NCBI GenBank assembly: GCA_944472155.2
Contig: OX235279.1
Coordinates: 55,897,564 to 55,961,563 of the forward strand
Length of the DNA stretch: 64,000 bases
Source: Trichobilharzia szidati
Taxonomy: Eukaryota; Platyhelminthes; Trematoda; Strigeidida; Schistosomatidae
Reading direction: 5' to 3'
Shown here: positions 33,536-45,953 of the stretch, piece after piece
Layout of the letters: every line of letters starts with the position of its first letter
Numbering within the stretch: the first letter of the stretch is position 1
Translations under genes and position numbers: made by a program
Notes under the pieces: model-generated
Databases searched by the model: none
What the model saw: only the letters and a program-made list of their open reading frames with translations
What the model was told of the DNA's origin: nothing

Positions 33536-34519
33536 GTGGTTCTATCAACTCCACCCCCAAAACTTAACCAAATTGCTACAAAAGCTTCAACGCACAAATA
33601 CATTAAAAATTCTAAAAATACAAACAATAACCTTATTTTTCGCTGGAATCGGGGAAGTGAAATGACGCAGGCTGGTGAAAGCCTTCGGGAAGCCAGTCAG
33701 CCGATGTGCCTTCTTTCGATGAAAGCAAAAATAAGGATGGGGACGTGGAACATTCGTACAATGTACGAAACTGGAAAGGCTACCCAGGTAGCCGCAGAAA
33801 TGAGGAGATATAAAATGGAAGTGTTGGGAATCTGCGAGAGCAGATGGAACGGATGTGGAAGGTGCCAACTATCAACTGGAGAGACAGTAATCTATTCCGG
33901 TCACCCAGAGGACAACCACGAGCACACCGAGGGAGTGGCCATCATGATGTCACCAATAGCGGCTAAGGCTCTCATGCAGTGGGAACCAATCTCCTCCAGG
34001 ATAATGACAGCCAGGTTCAACTCAAAAGGAAAAAAGGTCACAATCATTCAATGCTATGCGCCTACAAACGTCTCAGAACAAGAGAAGAAGGAGGACTTCT
34101 ACAGTCAACTACAAACAGTAATGGACGACGTCCCAAAAAGCGATATCAAAATCCTGATGGGTGACATGAATGTGAAACTGGGAGGAGACAATACAGGAAG
34201 AGAACTCACCATGGGTCGTGAGGCCTTCGGTGAAATGAACGACAACGGTGAACTCTTCTCAGACTTCTGCACCTTCAATGATTTGGTGTTTGGTGGCAGT
34301 GTGTTCAAACACAGGGATATACACAAGGCGATATGGATTTCACCAGATGGACACACCGAAAACCAGATAGACTTCATTTCAATCTCAAGGAAGTGGAGAC
34401 GGAGCCTACTGGACGCAAGATCGAGGAGAGGAGCAGATGTGGGTTCAGACCACTATCTAGTACAAGGGACTTTCATGGTGAAGCTAAAAGCCCCGAGGAT
34501 AGCTGGGGATAGCCCATAA
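33536..34519 (+). pseudogene. RTE-A endonuclease region, right copy
   Basis: 327 codons, the same motifs as the left copy (ICESRWNG, GDMNVKLG, SDHYLV). One change is visible near the start: NQIATK here, NQTATK on the left. The third copy beyond the gap also has NQIATK, so the left-arm residue is the derived one. Confidence 0.9.
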
Positions 34520-34627
34520 TGCAAGTTTAACACTCAAAACCCGAAGGACACAACCACAAAGGACACTTTCACTGCAACTGTCAGAGCTAAGCAAGATAGA
34601 CTACCTGGCACTACTGAGGAATCATCC

Positions 34628-36184
34628 GTGGAAGACCATTGGAACTCTCTGAAGGTAATTTTCAACGAAACGTGTTCAACGGTTTTAGGAAGAAAGAAGA
34701 AACAAGACAAGGAATGGCTCTCAACGGACACTTGGAAGCTAATGGAGGAGAGGAGAATGGTGAAAGAAAAAATGATTCAATGCAAAGATGGACAAGAGAA
34801 GGAGACGCTGAGTTCAACTTACACAGCACTGGACAAAGAAGTGAAGAAGAGTGCCAGGAAGGATAAAAGACAATTCTACGACAACCTGGCTACTGAAGCT
34901 GAGAAGGCAGCAGGCAAAAGGGACCTGAGGACACTATATCAGATAACCAAGTCTCTATCCGGGAAGAGATCAACACAAATGAAACCTATAAAAGACAGCC
35001 AAGGGAACCCAATTACCAAAGAAGAAAGACAGACTAAACAATGGGCGGACCACTTCAAAAGACTCTTGAACCGACCACCACCTACAACCCGTCCAGAAAT
35101 ACCAACAACAGCACGTACACAACTGCAAGTTGACACCAATCCTCCAACGAAAACTGAAGTCTTGAATGCAATCAAGCTTCTGAAAGCCGGAAAAGCAGCT
35201 GGACCAGATGGAATACCCCCGGAAGCACTGAAAGCGGACCCAGAAACGACAGCAGATATGCTGACTCCATTATTGCAAAAGATCTGGAAAGAGGGAAAGG
35301 TGCCTACTGACTGGAAGAAAGGTTACCTGGTGAAACTACCAAAGAAGGGCGACTTAGGACTCTGCAAGAACTGGCGAGGAATCATGCTCCTATCGACGCC
35401 AAGTAAAATCCTGAGTCGCATCATCCTGGAGAGAATAAAGGACGCACTGGATACAGAACTCCGACCAGAACAAGCTGGATTCAGGAAAGGCAAATCATGT
35501 TCTGACCAAATTGCAACTCTACGCATTATCATCGAACAAAGCATGGAATGGCAATCAAACCTCTACCTCAACTTTATAGACTTTGAGAAGGCTTTCGACA
35601 GCGTTGACCGCGAAGTAATTTGGAAACTACTCGAGTACTATGGCGTACCCCAAATATTCATCAACCTTAATCAACAGCTGTACGACAACGGCACATGTCA
35701 AGTGATCCACAACGAAAAACTCAGCGAAGTGTTAGGAGTAAACACAGGAGTCACACAAGGGTGCTTATTATCACCAATGATATTCCTAATTGTGGTGGAC
35801 TGGATTATGCGTCAGACAGTGGGAAATGAGAAGACAGGGATATCCTGGACCGACGTGAAGAACCTAGAAGACCTGGATTTCGCAGATGATTTATGTTTGA
35901 TGTCACACAAAATCAAAGACTTACAAGCGAAAACTGACAAACTGGTCGAAGAAGCAGCAAAGACAGGACTCCAGGTGAACATAGACAAGACGGAGGTTAT
36001 GAAAATAACCAACCAACAACAACAACAGCAGCAACATCCAGTGCCGATCACCATCAACGGAAGGGATTTGAAAGAGGTTACTTCTTTCACTTATCTAGGG
36101 AGCATTGTCTCAACTACAGGAGGAACGGACGAAGATGTCAAATCGAGAATCGGGAAGGCGAGAAACACATTCATCAACCTGTAA
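34628..36184 (+). pseudogene. RTE-A reverse transcriptase region, right copy
   Basis: 518 codons in phase with the endonuclease frame. RT motifs A (FIDFEKAFDSVD), B (QGCLLSPMIFL) and C (FADDLCLM) are intact. Differences from the left copy are INLNQQL for INLIQQL and HKIKDLQ for HKIEDLQ. Confidence 0.92.
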
Positions 36185-36307
36185 CCAATCTGGAAATCTT
36201 CGTTACTCAACATCAACAACCGAATTCGGATTTTCAATACAAACGTCAAGTCAGTTCTTCTATACGGATCAGAAACTTGGCGGGTCACAAAGAACATTTC
36301 CAACAGG

Positions 36308-36679
36308 TTGCAGACCTTTATCAACAACTGTCTTCGTTCTATACTGAAGATTAGATGGCCGGAAAGAATCAAAAACAAGAAGCTATGGGAACAAACAAAT
36401 CAGGAACCAATCGCTCAACAAATATGCAGGAGAAAGTGGAGATGGATTGGACACTCGCTGAGGAGGCCGTTGGGTGACATTGCGCGTCAAGCCCTCGAGT
36501 GGAACCGGAAAGGGAAGCGGCGAGTGGGACGTCCAAGGGTGACATGCAGGAGATCGTGTGAAGAGGAACTGAAACAGTATGGATCAACATGGATACAGGT
36601 GAAAAGTACAGCACAAGACAGAAGCAAGTGGAGGCGTGCAGTTGAAGCCCTATGTTCCACTAGGAACCCAAGGGAATAA
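36308..36679 (+). pseudogene. RTE-A ORF2 C-terminal region, right copy
   Basis: 123 codons, in phase with the RT after the TAA. VTCRRSCEEE replaces VTWRRSCEEE of the left arm; a Trp at this place is shared by RTE-C, so the Cys is derived. Confidence 0.88.
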
Positions 36680-36691
36680 TAATATAATAAT

Positions 36692-37427
36692 AACGCATTC
36701 TAATAGATATTAAACTTTAATTCATCTCATCCGTTAACTGTTAAAGCAAGCTTATTTAAGCGTCTAACAAACGGAGCAGTAGCACTAAGTAGCACAAGAA
36801 AAGACCTAAATGATGAAATAAAACAGATAGAAGGGCCGTTGGTGTTAAATAACTATCTTGTAAAATTCAAAAGCAAAACAAAACTAATGGTGAAACTAAT
36901 AATGATAACATAAATAAGAAAGAATATAAGGCATCTACTGTTAAACCATATAGAGAGAGGACATCTGAGGCCTAACGTAGGATTCTCAATAAAGCAGGGG
37001 TTAGGATAGCATTCAATCCTACAAACTCACTCAGGGACAAGCTCTGTAGGTTGACCCAATTAGATAAAATAATATAGTTTACGAAATAGCTTGCAATGAC
37101 TGAGAGGACAACTACATAGGTCAAACTAGTAGGTTGTGAGTAGTCAGAGTGCTGGAACATAAGTATTTAGTTGAGTTGAGAATAGTTGACGCGGAGAAGA
37201 TAAGTAATTTCGAAAAAAAGCTCAGCAATTACACTGAATGAATTAAAACACAACCAGACAATAAAGTGGCTCTGAGTCAAAATTTTAAATAGTAATATAG
37301 GTAGGTGGAGAGAGAGGTTGATTACTGAATCCTTGTTCATTGGGTCTACAACAATACATGAAATCGCAGTGACTCATCACTCATACCGGAGATATGGAAA
37401 ATACTACTACCAATCAAATCAAGCGAT
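36692..37427 (+). pseudogene. PLE-A1 thumb, linker and endonuclease remnant, right arm
   Basis: Mirror of 17641-18375: NFNSSHPLTVKASLFK, LNKAGVRIAFNPTN, LEHKYLVELRIVDAE. It starts with the TSD (36692-36704). Confidence 0.8.
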
Positions 37428-37719
37428 GAAAAATAATGGAATTATATAAAAGAAGTTATAAAGTTGCGTGAGTACCTTGATATGATTATGAGCAATAATT
37501 TATGTTCGAAACGTCATCCAGTTGTTAATGCTGCAACACTGTGTGATCAATAAAATAAACTTATCTAATATAGGATTACATTCTACAATAGTGCCGAATT
37601 TCTACACATACGCTAATGATATTTATGATCCTCCTGTTCAAAGTCTAGTCAATATACTCTCACGATTATCACAAACAGAATCAACATAGGCAAATCACCG
37701 TATTTTTATCATTCGATGC
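37428..37719 (+). repeat. Pseudo-LTR between PLE-A1 and PLE-A2, right arm
   Basis: Mirror of 17348-17640. It carries the hammerhead-like motif at 37478-37515. Confidence 0.7.
37478..37515 (+). ncRNA. Hammerhead-like ribozyme motif, third copy
   Basis: GAGC-loop-GTTC then GAAAC and GTC; the CTGATGA box is not intact. Confidence 0.33.
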
Positions 37720-38330
37720 TTGAAAAATAGAATTATTTCAGATTATCTTCGTATACGCGTTCCAGTTAAAACAAGAAAGGTGAAAGCAGCAGGAGTACAC
37801 CTCAGCAGACTCTGTTTAAGAGAAGAGATCCATAGAATCATCAAGGAGCTAACTGCCATCAGACTTGAGAGTGAACAACTGAAGTTCGAATTAAAAAGTA
37901 TCGTAGATAACAAGGATTATGCAATGTTACTCGAGACAGCCAAAATGTCAGGTTTGTCTGCATTCAATAAGTCCAAAAATACTCAAATCAAAAAGTTCAA
38001 CAAATTAATGGAAGAAAAATACCCTACTAAAGAAGAAAAAGAACTCGCCAATGAACCGTCAACCATCAATAAAACAAAATGGGTAATTACCTTCTCAACA
38101 AGAGCCTTAAATTCGGATGTAATAAGAGTGCTTGAAAAGTGATTAGACTTCAATGATTTTAACAACTTCTGTTAACAGAGTGAAACCTGATGAAGTGACT
38201 CCTAGTATAGAAGAGCCATTAAGTGAAATAGACAAAACTACTGCGGAACAAGTCGGAGCACAGTGTGCTTTGACACTGAAAAATCAGAAGGAAAGAAGAA
38301 GCAACTTATCATAAAAAGAAATAGTGGCTC
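37720..38330 (+). pseudogene. PLE-A2 N-terminal region, right arm
   Basis: Mirror of 16741-17347; the open part is 37720-38142 with INKTKWVITF in place of INITKWVITF. It decays after 38142. Confidence 0.75.
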
Positions 38331-39591
38331 TAAAAAGCTTGAGAAACTAAAAAAACATAGTGATTTCAAGGGCGGACAAGGGTAATACAACAGTAGTCAT
38401 GGCAAAATCAGATAACATAAACAAGGTCAGTCAACATATTGAAATAGGACCACATGAGGAAATTAAAAAAGCTATGGACACTATTATGAATGAAATCAAA
38501 CAATCTACTTGTGATCTAGTATGCCGTGTGAAATCGCCTTTGGGTGTGTCAAAATGGTTTAATCTCATGCCTAAAACTAATAATACCAGTAGAATGTATG
38601 GGACTATAAAAACCCATAAAGCAGGATACCCCATCAGGCCAATAGTTGACTTTAGGAACACTCTGACCCACGAATTATCTAAATATTTAGCATTAATATT
38701 ATGCCCCATTAGAGAAAGGTCAAATTCTAGACTAACTAATTCCTATGTAATGAAACAGAAACTAGAGGAAATCCAATTAGAGATAGATGAAAAATGATTA
38801 GTTTTGATACAACCAGTCTATATACTAGTATTCCCATTAATAAAGCTCTGGAGACAGTCAGGAATGAACTGAACATTCATGCTGGAGTCAAAAGTAGGAA
38901 TAAGCTCTCGGTTGATGAAATAATATTACGTGTTCAGTTACGTCTAACCTCCACTGTACTCAAATTTCAAAATAAACTATATCAAAAAACGCATGGGGTG
39001 TCAGTGGGATCGCCAATATCCTCAAATGTGGAAGACATATTTATGGATAGTTGGGAACATAAGGCTCTTAGATTGTTTAATCCTGCTCCTAGGTTATGGT
39101 GGAGATATGTGGATGACAAATGCACCGTGTTGATATCTCAACATATCCCTCAATTCCTCACACACACAAACTCAATAGGAGACGGAATCTAATTCACTTC
39201 TGAGTAAGAAAGTGAACAGCGTAAGTTGGCCATGCTAGACTGTAGAATAAAAGGAAAACGAAATGGTGGATTAGTTACTAGCATTTCTAGGGAACTGGCA
39301 AACTCTAATAAATACTTAGACTCTAATTAATCCCTTCCATAATCGGTGAAGATAGGTTTAGTTTAATGTCATTATAATCGGGCCAAGAGCCTAACCAGTA
39401 GACCAGAAGATTTAGATGAAGAAATCAAGCAAATAAAGGAAATATTACTAGTGAATAACTACCCACCAGAATGTATTCAGAAATATATGAGGAACCATAG
39501 AAAAACTAAGACTGGCAATAAAGGTGACGAAAATAATACAGAATTCAAAGCCTCTGTAGCACTGCCATATAAAGAAGAGACGTCATAGGCC
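38331..39591 (+). pseudogene. PLE-A2 reverse transcriptase, right arm
   Basis: Open segments 38360-38797 and 38794-39192, with the same frameshift and stop as the left arm. The catalytic WRYVDDKC is intact. The thumb continues to the LINE insertion with NNYPPECIQKYM-type residues. Confidence 0.88.
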
Positions 39592-39596
39592 TTATA

Positions 39597-40105
39597 CTTA
39601 GCTACCTAAAATATTAACATTGTCTTCCTTTTTTGTACTTTACTATATTCCTTCTATTGTGTATCCACTGGTTCCGACTCTATTAGCACTATGAGTATAA
39701 CAAAATTGTCCTGTCATTAACCATCATGTAATATTAGTTTTGTGGCTGCTTTTTCTTATTTTTCTATAATTTTCGGCAATATTAAACTGACAATCATTGG
39801 TTGTGAACGCCATAGTCACCACCTTAAAAAATTTTGTATTATTCAGGACTACTCACACTACCACCACAAACACTGCATTAGACTTTGGTAGACTTTTGTA
39901 CTTTTTCGCATTTATAATTATTTTGTGTTTATCCTGTTTTTTTTGGCTGTTGGTGTCTTCAGATTTATTTTTTTTTTTGTTTGTTTAATACTTATTTTAA
40001 ATGTCTGTAAAATTAGATGCAAGTATTGTAGATATGTGCTGAAAATTCCACACTGTACCACTAGTACTGTTTCTGGAATAAAGCAAATTATTATTATTAT
40101 TATTA
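39597..40105 (+). mobile_element. LINE 3' tail in PLE-A2, right arm
   Basis: Mirror of 14957-15470 with a shorter (ATT)n; TSD TTATA at 39592-39596 and 40106-40110. Confidence 0.8.
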
Positions 40106-40305
40106 TTATATAGAATTCTCAATGAATCTGGAATCAGGGTGGCATTTAAAAGAAACAACTCTAGTAGAGATAAACCTTGTCGGCTTATGGACCCAACAGA
40201 TCCAATTAGGGAATATAATATATTTGCGCTACACATCTGGGACATTCTGATCACACACGTACTTGTCATCCACAGATTTATAGAAGGCAAGAAGGCATAA
40301 ATCAT
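40106..40305 (+). pseudogene. PLE-A2 linker, right arm
   Basis: LNESGIRVAFKRNNSSRDK, mirror of 14757-14956. Confidence 0.75.
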
Positions 40306-40859
40306 TACAATACAGGTCAGATTGTGTACGGGTCAAGGTCAAAAATAATGGGAAGGGAAATGAATCAAAGGTATGGATAAGAACGAAAAAACAAAGCAAA
40401 GAATGCGTTGAAAATATTATGAAGTAAATTGATCATTGGTTCTAAATTGGATTGCCAAGGCAGGCTTAAAGTAATAACAAATAACTTTTGGACACATAAG
40501 ACAGGTTCAAGTCTGTTTATAGCCAAGGCTTCAACGAATTTAAGTGTGTGACCCAACCGAGCTTCATATATGGGCTTAAAGTCATGACTGAAATCAACCT
40601 TATGACCCGTCTCTATAATGGGCTTCGCTATAGATGATGTTGGACATCTATTTACGGGATCGATTGTATCCGGCGATTTTATTTGTTTTTGCAGCCACTT
40701 TGGAATATGTTCTGTAGCCCTAACCTGCAGAGACCGATGGGTACCCCTATGGAAGTGTATGAACAGAATGTCCGAAATGTGTTGCGCAAATACATTACAC
40801 GTTTCAGATAAACTACGTCTTCTTATTGTTGTCGAAACTGATAAAGGGAACTAATTGCT
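40306..40859 (-). pseudogene. PLE-C C-terminus inside PLE-A2, right arm
   Basis: Mirror of 14208-14756. The minus strand has FVEALAINR and LCVQKLFV with LSLPW. A stop-free run is broken earlier than on the left (40556; start at MGHTLK). Confidence 0.85.
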
Positions 40860-41091
40860 TTACAAATAATATAATTGACCAAATACCATGTAACGACTGT
40901 GGGGTCAATTACATAGGTCAAACTAGTAGATCAGGGTCAACTAGATTACTGGAACATAAAAATTTAGCTAGACCTAGAACAATTGACCCTGCTAAGTTAA
41001 ATAACCTAGAAAAACGCTGAGCCATTGCACTCCATTCACCTGCGTTTAATCACAAAATAGGGTGGGACAGGGTGAGAGTATCATAAAATAA
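40860..41091 (+). pseudogene. PLE-A2 GIY-YIG fragment, right arm
   Basis: NNIIDQIPCNDCGVNYIGQT and LEHKNLARPR, mirror of 13976-14206. A stop (TGA) at 41018-41020 shortens the frame relative to the left arm. Confidence 0.8.
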
Positions 41092-41406
41092 TATATTAAG
41101 GTGGAGAGAGAGGTTATTCGCTGAAGCTTTGTTTATCGATTGAAAACCGCACACGTGCAGTCGGAATGACGCAACGCCTATACCGGAGATATGGAAAGTG
41201 ACAACAAACAACAAAGGGAAGTTGGAGAGACAGAAAGAGAATATATATATATATAGGATAAATTGTGAAAACGTTTGACTAAATTGATATGATTATGAGC
41301 AATAATTTATGCTCGAAACGTCATCCAGTTGTTAATGCTGCAACACTGTGTGATTATTATAACAAACTTTTCTTACATGGAATAATATTTTACAATGTTT
41401 GTCGGA
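41092..41406 (+). repeat. PLE-A2 3' pseudo-LTR, right arm
   Basis: Mirror of 13661-13975. Confidence 0.75.
41284..41322 (+). ncRNA. Hammerhead-like ribozyme motif, fourth copy
   Basis: Stem II GAGC/GCTC, then GAAAC and GTC; same incomplete core. Confidence 0.35.
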
Positions 41407-41824
41407 ATTTTTTTCTGCGCCATCTTATGAGCCCTGATTGATGGACGTCTTATTTTGGGTTTCTGGATAAGCCTAGGACAAATCATAATCTTTTGAAATT
41501 TTGTCGAAATCTCTTCGTAGATTTCATTTTCATTGATATTTTAAAAGCCTCGGATGTCACGCTCTACACTTAACTGACCCTTAATTTTTATCACTTTGGA
41601 TCACTAACGTGAATGTAATACGCCACTGTATTTACTCTTACTCTTCGCTTATATAACTAATTCATGTAGCCCTATTCTACGTTTACAGAAACTAATTTTA
41701 CATGTGCCAATTCCTTTCTTATCTGTCCTTTATCATTCTTCCTTCTGTCTTGAAACCTATGCTGCTTACTATTAGTAAGTAGTATGTACTATATATTTCA
41801 CCTCCTGAACACGACTTTTCTTGC

Positions 41825-44800
41825 TCCTGAAGTTCAATTCACTTAATGTTCTGTTTTGTTGAATATTAATTACTTCCTTTTATTTGAAATTTAACGTGCT
41901 CGGCAGCGGGCACGGAGTTAAGGAATGTAGAACACGAGATGCTTAGATAACGTTTATTCCATGATGATCAGTTTTAAAATTTGCGGGGACCCAGGGTTAC
42001 AGTCGAACAGTCTTTCTTGTCTTCGCTACGGTTTAGATCTCGAAAGTGTGTCTTGTGATCCATACAGTGAACTCTCTAATATCTTCCAGGAATGAAAGGA
42101 AGTAAAACACTGATTAGTGTTTATCATACAGTTTTTGTTTTCATTACAGAACATTATCTATTGTAAAGGCTTTATTTACGTATCCGTTAGTGTTGAATAT
42201 TGTTTATTCGTATCTCCTTATTCCGTGTCTGGTATTCACGCGCAGTTTAAGTCTAAGAGTGGGTCGCCTTTGACATAGCTCTTTTTTTTTCTTATTGAGG
42301 CACACTTATTGTGCTTTGATAGCATTCAACCACATACACCTCACAAGTGGGGATTGTATATTATGTTCCAGATTCTATGTTTAATATGGTACCGCATATT
42401 GGACAAATCTTGTTTTTAGATAGCATACGTCACTCAGCGTGTGATTTTAGTAATCGATTTGGACAATCGTCCAGAATTGGCAATGGATAGTGGCACATAC
42501 GGCTTGTGGAGAGGCTGAGCACCCCAGGGTCACTTATGTATATTATGATTGGTAGATTTTCTTTTGCGTAACGTTGGAGTTAATACCTATTAGACGTTAG
42601 TGAGGTGTGCTTTGAAATAAGAATGATAAAATCAGATGGACATACTTTTCAGTTTAAGGGGACAAGTTAATATATGTATAAATTTCACAGATGTGATATG
42701 CATTGGATCCACTTACAAAAACAATATTTCCGGGTAGCTTAATCAGAGAAATATAAATTTTGAAGAATTAGTCTTTTTCAGTTAGTTGTAACGGATGGAT
42801 AAGAGACAGTGGTATGCATTTGCTTTTTGCAGGAGCAAAACTGTGACAGACAAATTGGAAGTCCTACGATTCTTCAGATCTATCATGGAGTATATAAGAT
42901 TTCACCAATTCTATTATTATTCCCTCTCTTTATCACATATCCAATGTGCCTAAGATAAGAAATTGTTCACCAGAGGTAAGGTCAATCCACCTGATATTTA
43001 TACATCCTCAGATATTTTCCAGTGTGGCCGAAGGTAGTCGAAGGAATACAGTCTCACTCTGCATGGAAAAATCATATTCACTGTCTCCTTGAAGAGATGA
43101 TGGTGATGAAAACAGCAGAGACTGCTCTAACTCCACAATCAACTGAGGGAAACTGATTCACATCTCGTGAATAGAGTGATTAATAGACTTTATGATGACT
43201 ATAGCACAGCTACAAAAAATCTACAGATGTGATTTTTTTCACTAGATTGTTATGAACTCCTTTTAATGTAAATATATACTGTTTAACACAGAACTATTTT
43301 AATTTGGTTGACTGTTGTTCTATTGTAAATATATGCATTTATGTTGACTACCTGTCTCTTCTTTCATCACTTCGAGAAAATTGCATAATTGACGGGAATG
43401 ATCTGCAACGTAGTAATACTTGTGGGAAACACGTCAAAGTCTTAAGCCGTTATTACTTCCTCAGCGCGTCATCGAACCTAGCTTGGAATGTTTCAGTTAC
43501 GTCTAATCCGGTTGAGCATAATATTACCATTCATTAGTGTTAAGAAGAAAATATCCGTTGAACATGTATTTGTATTGTAATAACGAAATATTACCTGGCA
43601 AACGTAGGTTGTATATATACACGACCTGTATTCGTAGTCTAGGCACTCCAAGTACACTATGAAACTTATATACTACTAATTACAATAGTCTATTCTGCGT
43701 TCAGCACCACTATCTAAAGGGAAATCATTAGGTAATAAAAAGATAACTGCATCACCCTTCTTGTGTTATCATTCCGTATCAGTAGGCACATCAGCACATT
43801 AATACTTAGACTTATTTGTTAGTGTACCACATCACTCAACTTCACTGATTATTTTGTTGTCGTAAGGTAATGTAACTTATTACAGGCTTTTGTCGTGCAT
43901 ATCGCATGTTTACAGTCCACCATCAGAAGCGACCACTGGAAAGCAATAATAGTACCTCATTATACCCAAATTCAATAATGTGTAAATATGACATTTTACG
44001 CATATTACGTCTTTTAAATTACAATCACTTTTCATCTTAAAGAACAATCAGTATTATTAATGTATGAATGGCATGTTAACTTTTTAGAAATATTTATTTC
44101 AACAAATACATTCATGATATCACAAATGTTCCATCACTCACACGTATATCCTCTGTTTATACTTCATGGAAGCTTATAATTAACTTGAACGATTGAGGAA
44201 TTAACGATCGTAACCTTGAAAATAAAAACAGTGAAAGATGTTCTACCAAATGGTTACTTTTAAATAAGTGCTACCAAACAGGATACCTCTCAGTCACATG
44301 GTTCTCTTTCCACTGTTATCTTATCAAGCAATCCACTCACATTTCTTTATGGCTGTAAAATCTTGTAAGTATTATGAAGTTTTTACAACCTTCATATTCA
44401 ACATTTACGAAAATGTTTCATTTACCTGAATTATTTCACATTTCTTACCCCAGTTAACACTTTACAATGAATTTTAACATTCCTGATGCACAGCAACGTG
44501 TCAGTTTGGTGACACTCAGATGTTCGGTCTGTAGTGCATCTTGAACCTTTGAATTTTTGTTTCAACGCATTCACCCACTTTTGGCGACATACCATCTTGT
44601 GATTTCTGACGCGACTGTATACACGTGGTTAGCTCCCTTGTTGTGCTACCATTCAGCGCACTCTTCGAGCTTACTGCCCAGTCGAGCCATCAGATAAGTT
44701 GTATAACATCCTTATTTATAAAAATTGATATTTCATTTGTTTAAAATACAACTCTCTTCAAGACTCACTTCCAGTCTCAGGTCTTCTTACTTTGATTTCG

Positions 44801-45299
44801 TTAGTCAGTACTTACATGCTAGGTTGAGTACTGATAAGGTTAGTAAGCGGTGAAGTATTTAGTAATTGTGGTTATTTGAGGTCTATCTAAAGTATAACCC
44901 AACACTTACAGATCAAAATGGTAAGAGCGAATATTTTCTCAAATTTTACACGTTTTTCGTTTAAAATATGGTATTTCTAATGCATTTCGGTCAAGAAAAC
45001 TCATTAAGACAGCGTAAAACAACCCAAATACAACATCACAAAAACAGCTGACCTCTACGCCAATCAGCGTATGGGTGCCACTGTCCATTGCCGCAATAAT
45101 CACAGTCGTCAATATTTAATCAAATACAGAGTGGACGACTCCAAACTTTAACAGCACAAAACGAAACTAACTAATGAACGGATTGATGACCCTGACGAAT
45201 TTATGTACATTAATCTGTTTAACCTGATTATGGGTACTTCTGTTATAAATTGGGAGGTTTTCTTCGAAGATATACAAGAATATTATCCTAGGTAACCAA
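41825..45299. other. Right flank: mostly unrecognised AT-rich sequence
   Basis: Apart from the repeat at 41880-42170 nothing coding was recognised. The ORF at 43304-43537 (77 codons) has no recognisable features and is not called as a gene. Confidence 0.4.
41880..42170 (+). repeat. Diverged dispersed repeat; partner at 45300-45590
   Basis: Collinear matches in the same orientation: GAACACGA, AACGTTTAT, TTTTAAAAT, then AAACA-TGATTAGTGTT and a GTTTTTGTTTT-like end. The family is unknown; size and structure could fit a solo LTR or SINE. Confidence 0.5.
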
Positions 45300-45590
45300 T
45301 TTTAAACATTGTATTACTGTAACAAGCAAAGCGGCACACATACAATAGTGATATCAGAACACGATCTGTGCAGGTGAACGTTTATCCCACAAAATCAACT
45401 TTTAAAATGTACGGGAGTCCAGCCTTTGATTATAACATTTTTACTGGTCTTTGTTAATGTTTAAGTTCTGCAATTCTTGTATCTCCTGGTCCAGATAATT
45501 GACTCCCGAGTATCTTCCTGCAAGTAAAGAAAATGAAACATTGATTAGTGTTACAATATAGGTTTTGTTTTAGTTGCGCTACCTGCATAT
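45300..45590 (+). repeat. Diverged dispersed repeat; partner at 41880-42170
   Basis: See the partner; sequence AACATTGATTAGTGTTACAA at the 3' part aligns best. Confidence 0.5.
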
Positions 45591-45596
45591 GGACAC

Positions 45597-45735
45597 TTAT
45601 TTATTTTATTTTTTTTTTTCATTTTGATTTACAGCTTGATTCCACACTGTATTTTCGGTACAAGTGTGGAATTTTCAGCATGGATATCGGTAGCCCAAAT
45701 TCAGGCCGACCATAGATATCGGGTTATTTCAAATT
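45597..45735 (-). repeat. SINE 3' part, same family as 48193-48372
   Basis: The reverse complement reads CCCGATATC, GGTCGGCCT, TTTGGGCTACCGATATCC, GCTGAAAATTCCACAC and GTGGAATCAAGCTGTA and ends in an A-rich tail. The tRNA-like head of the 48193 copy is not recognisable. Confidence 0.65.
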
Positions 45736-45953
45736 ACGCACTCCAATTCCTGAGGGTGAGGATAAGGGCTATCGCGATGTGTTTTCGTGCGCTGTATGGA
45801 TTGTCACGTTGATGCCTATAGAGACGTTATAAGCGTTCACGTTTGTGAAAATAGATTACATTTGACTAGTTTTAGACTTCTGTAGCCAAAAAAGTGTAGT
45901 GGACCAGCGACTAAATATATTTATACGCGCAATTAAAAAGGACAGAACGAATA

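Larger units (their letters stand above)
33462..36691 (+). mobile_element. Full-length RTE-type element (RTE-A, right)
   Basis: Mirror of 18376-21605, with the 13-bp TSD AACGCATTCTAAT at 33449-33461 and 36692-36704. One frame runs 33536-36679 with TAA codons at 34517-34519 and 36182-36184, as on the left. The (AAT)n end is 36675-36691. Confidence 0.92.
30971..41824 (-). repeat. Right arm of the very long inverted repeat
   Basis: Mirror of 13240-24096. Seen differences include (AAT)n and homopolymer lengths and about ten amino acid changes across some 2300 aligned codons (for example W/C in RRPRVTW, N/S in FICFCNHFG). Confidence 0.95.

Noticed and set aside
13240..41824. Reading the palindrome as terminal inverted repeats of one giant DNA transposon
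   Set aside because: The breakpoints lie inside PLE sequence, no transposase is encoded in the spacer and no target duplication is seen at 13240 and 41824.
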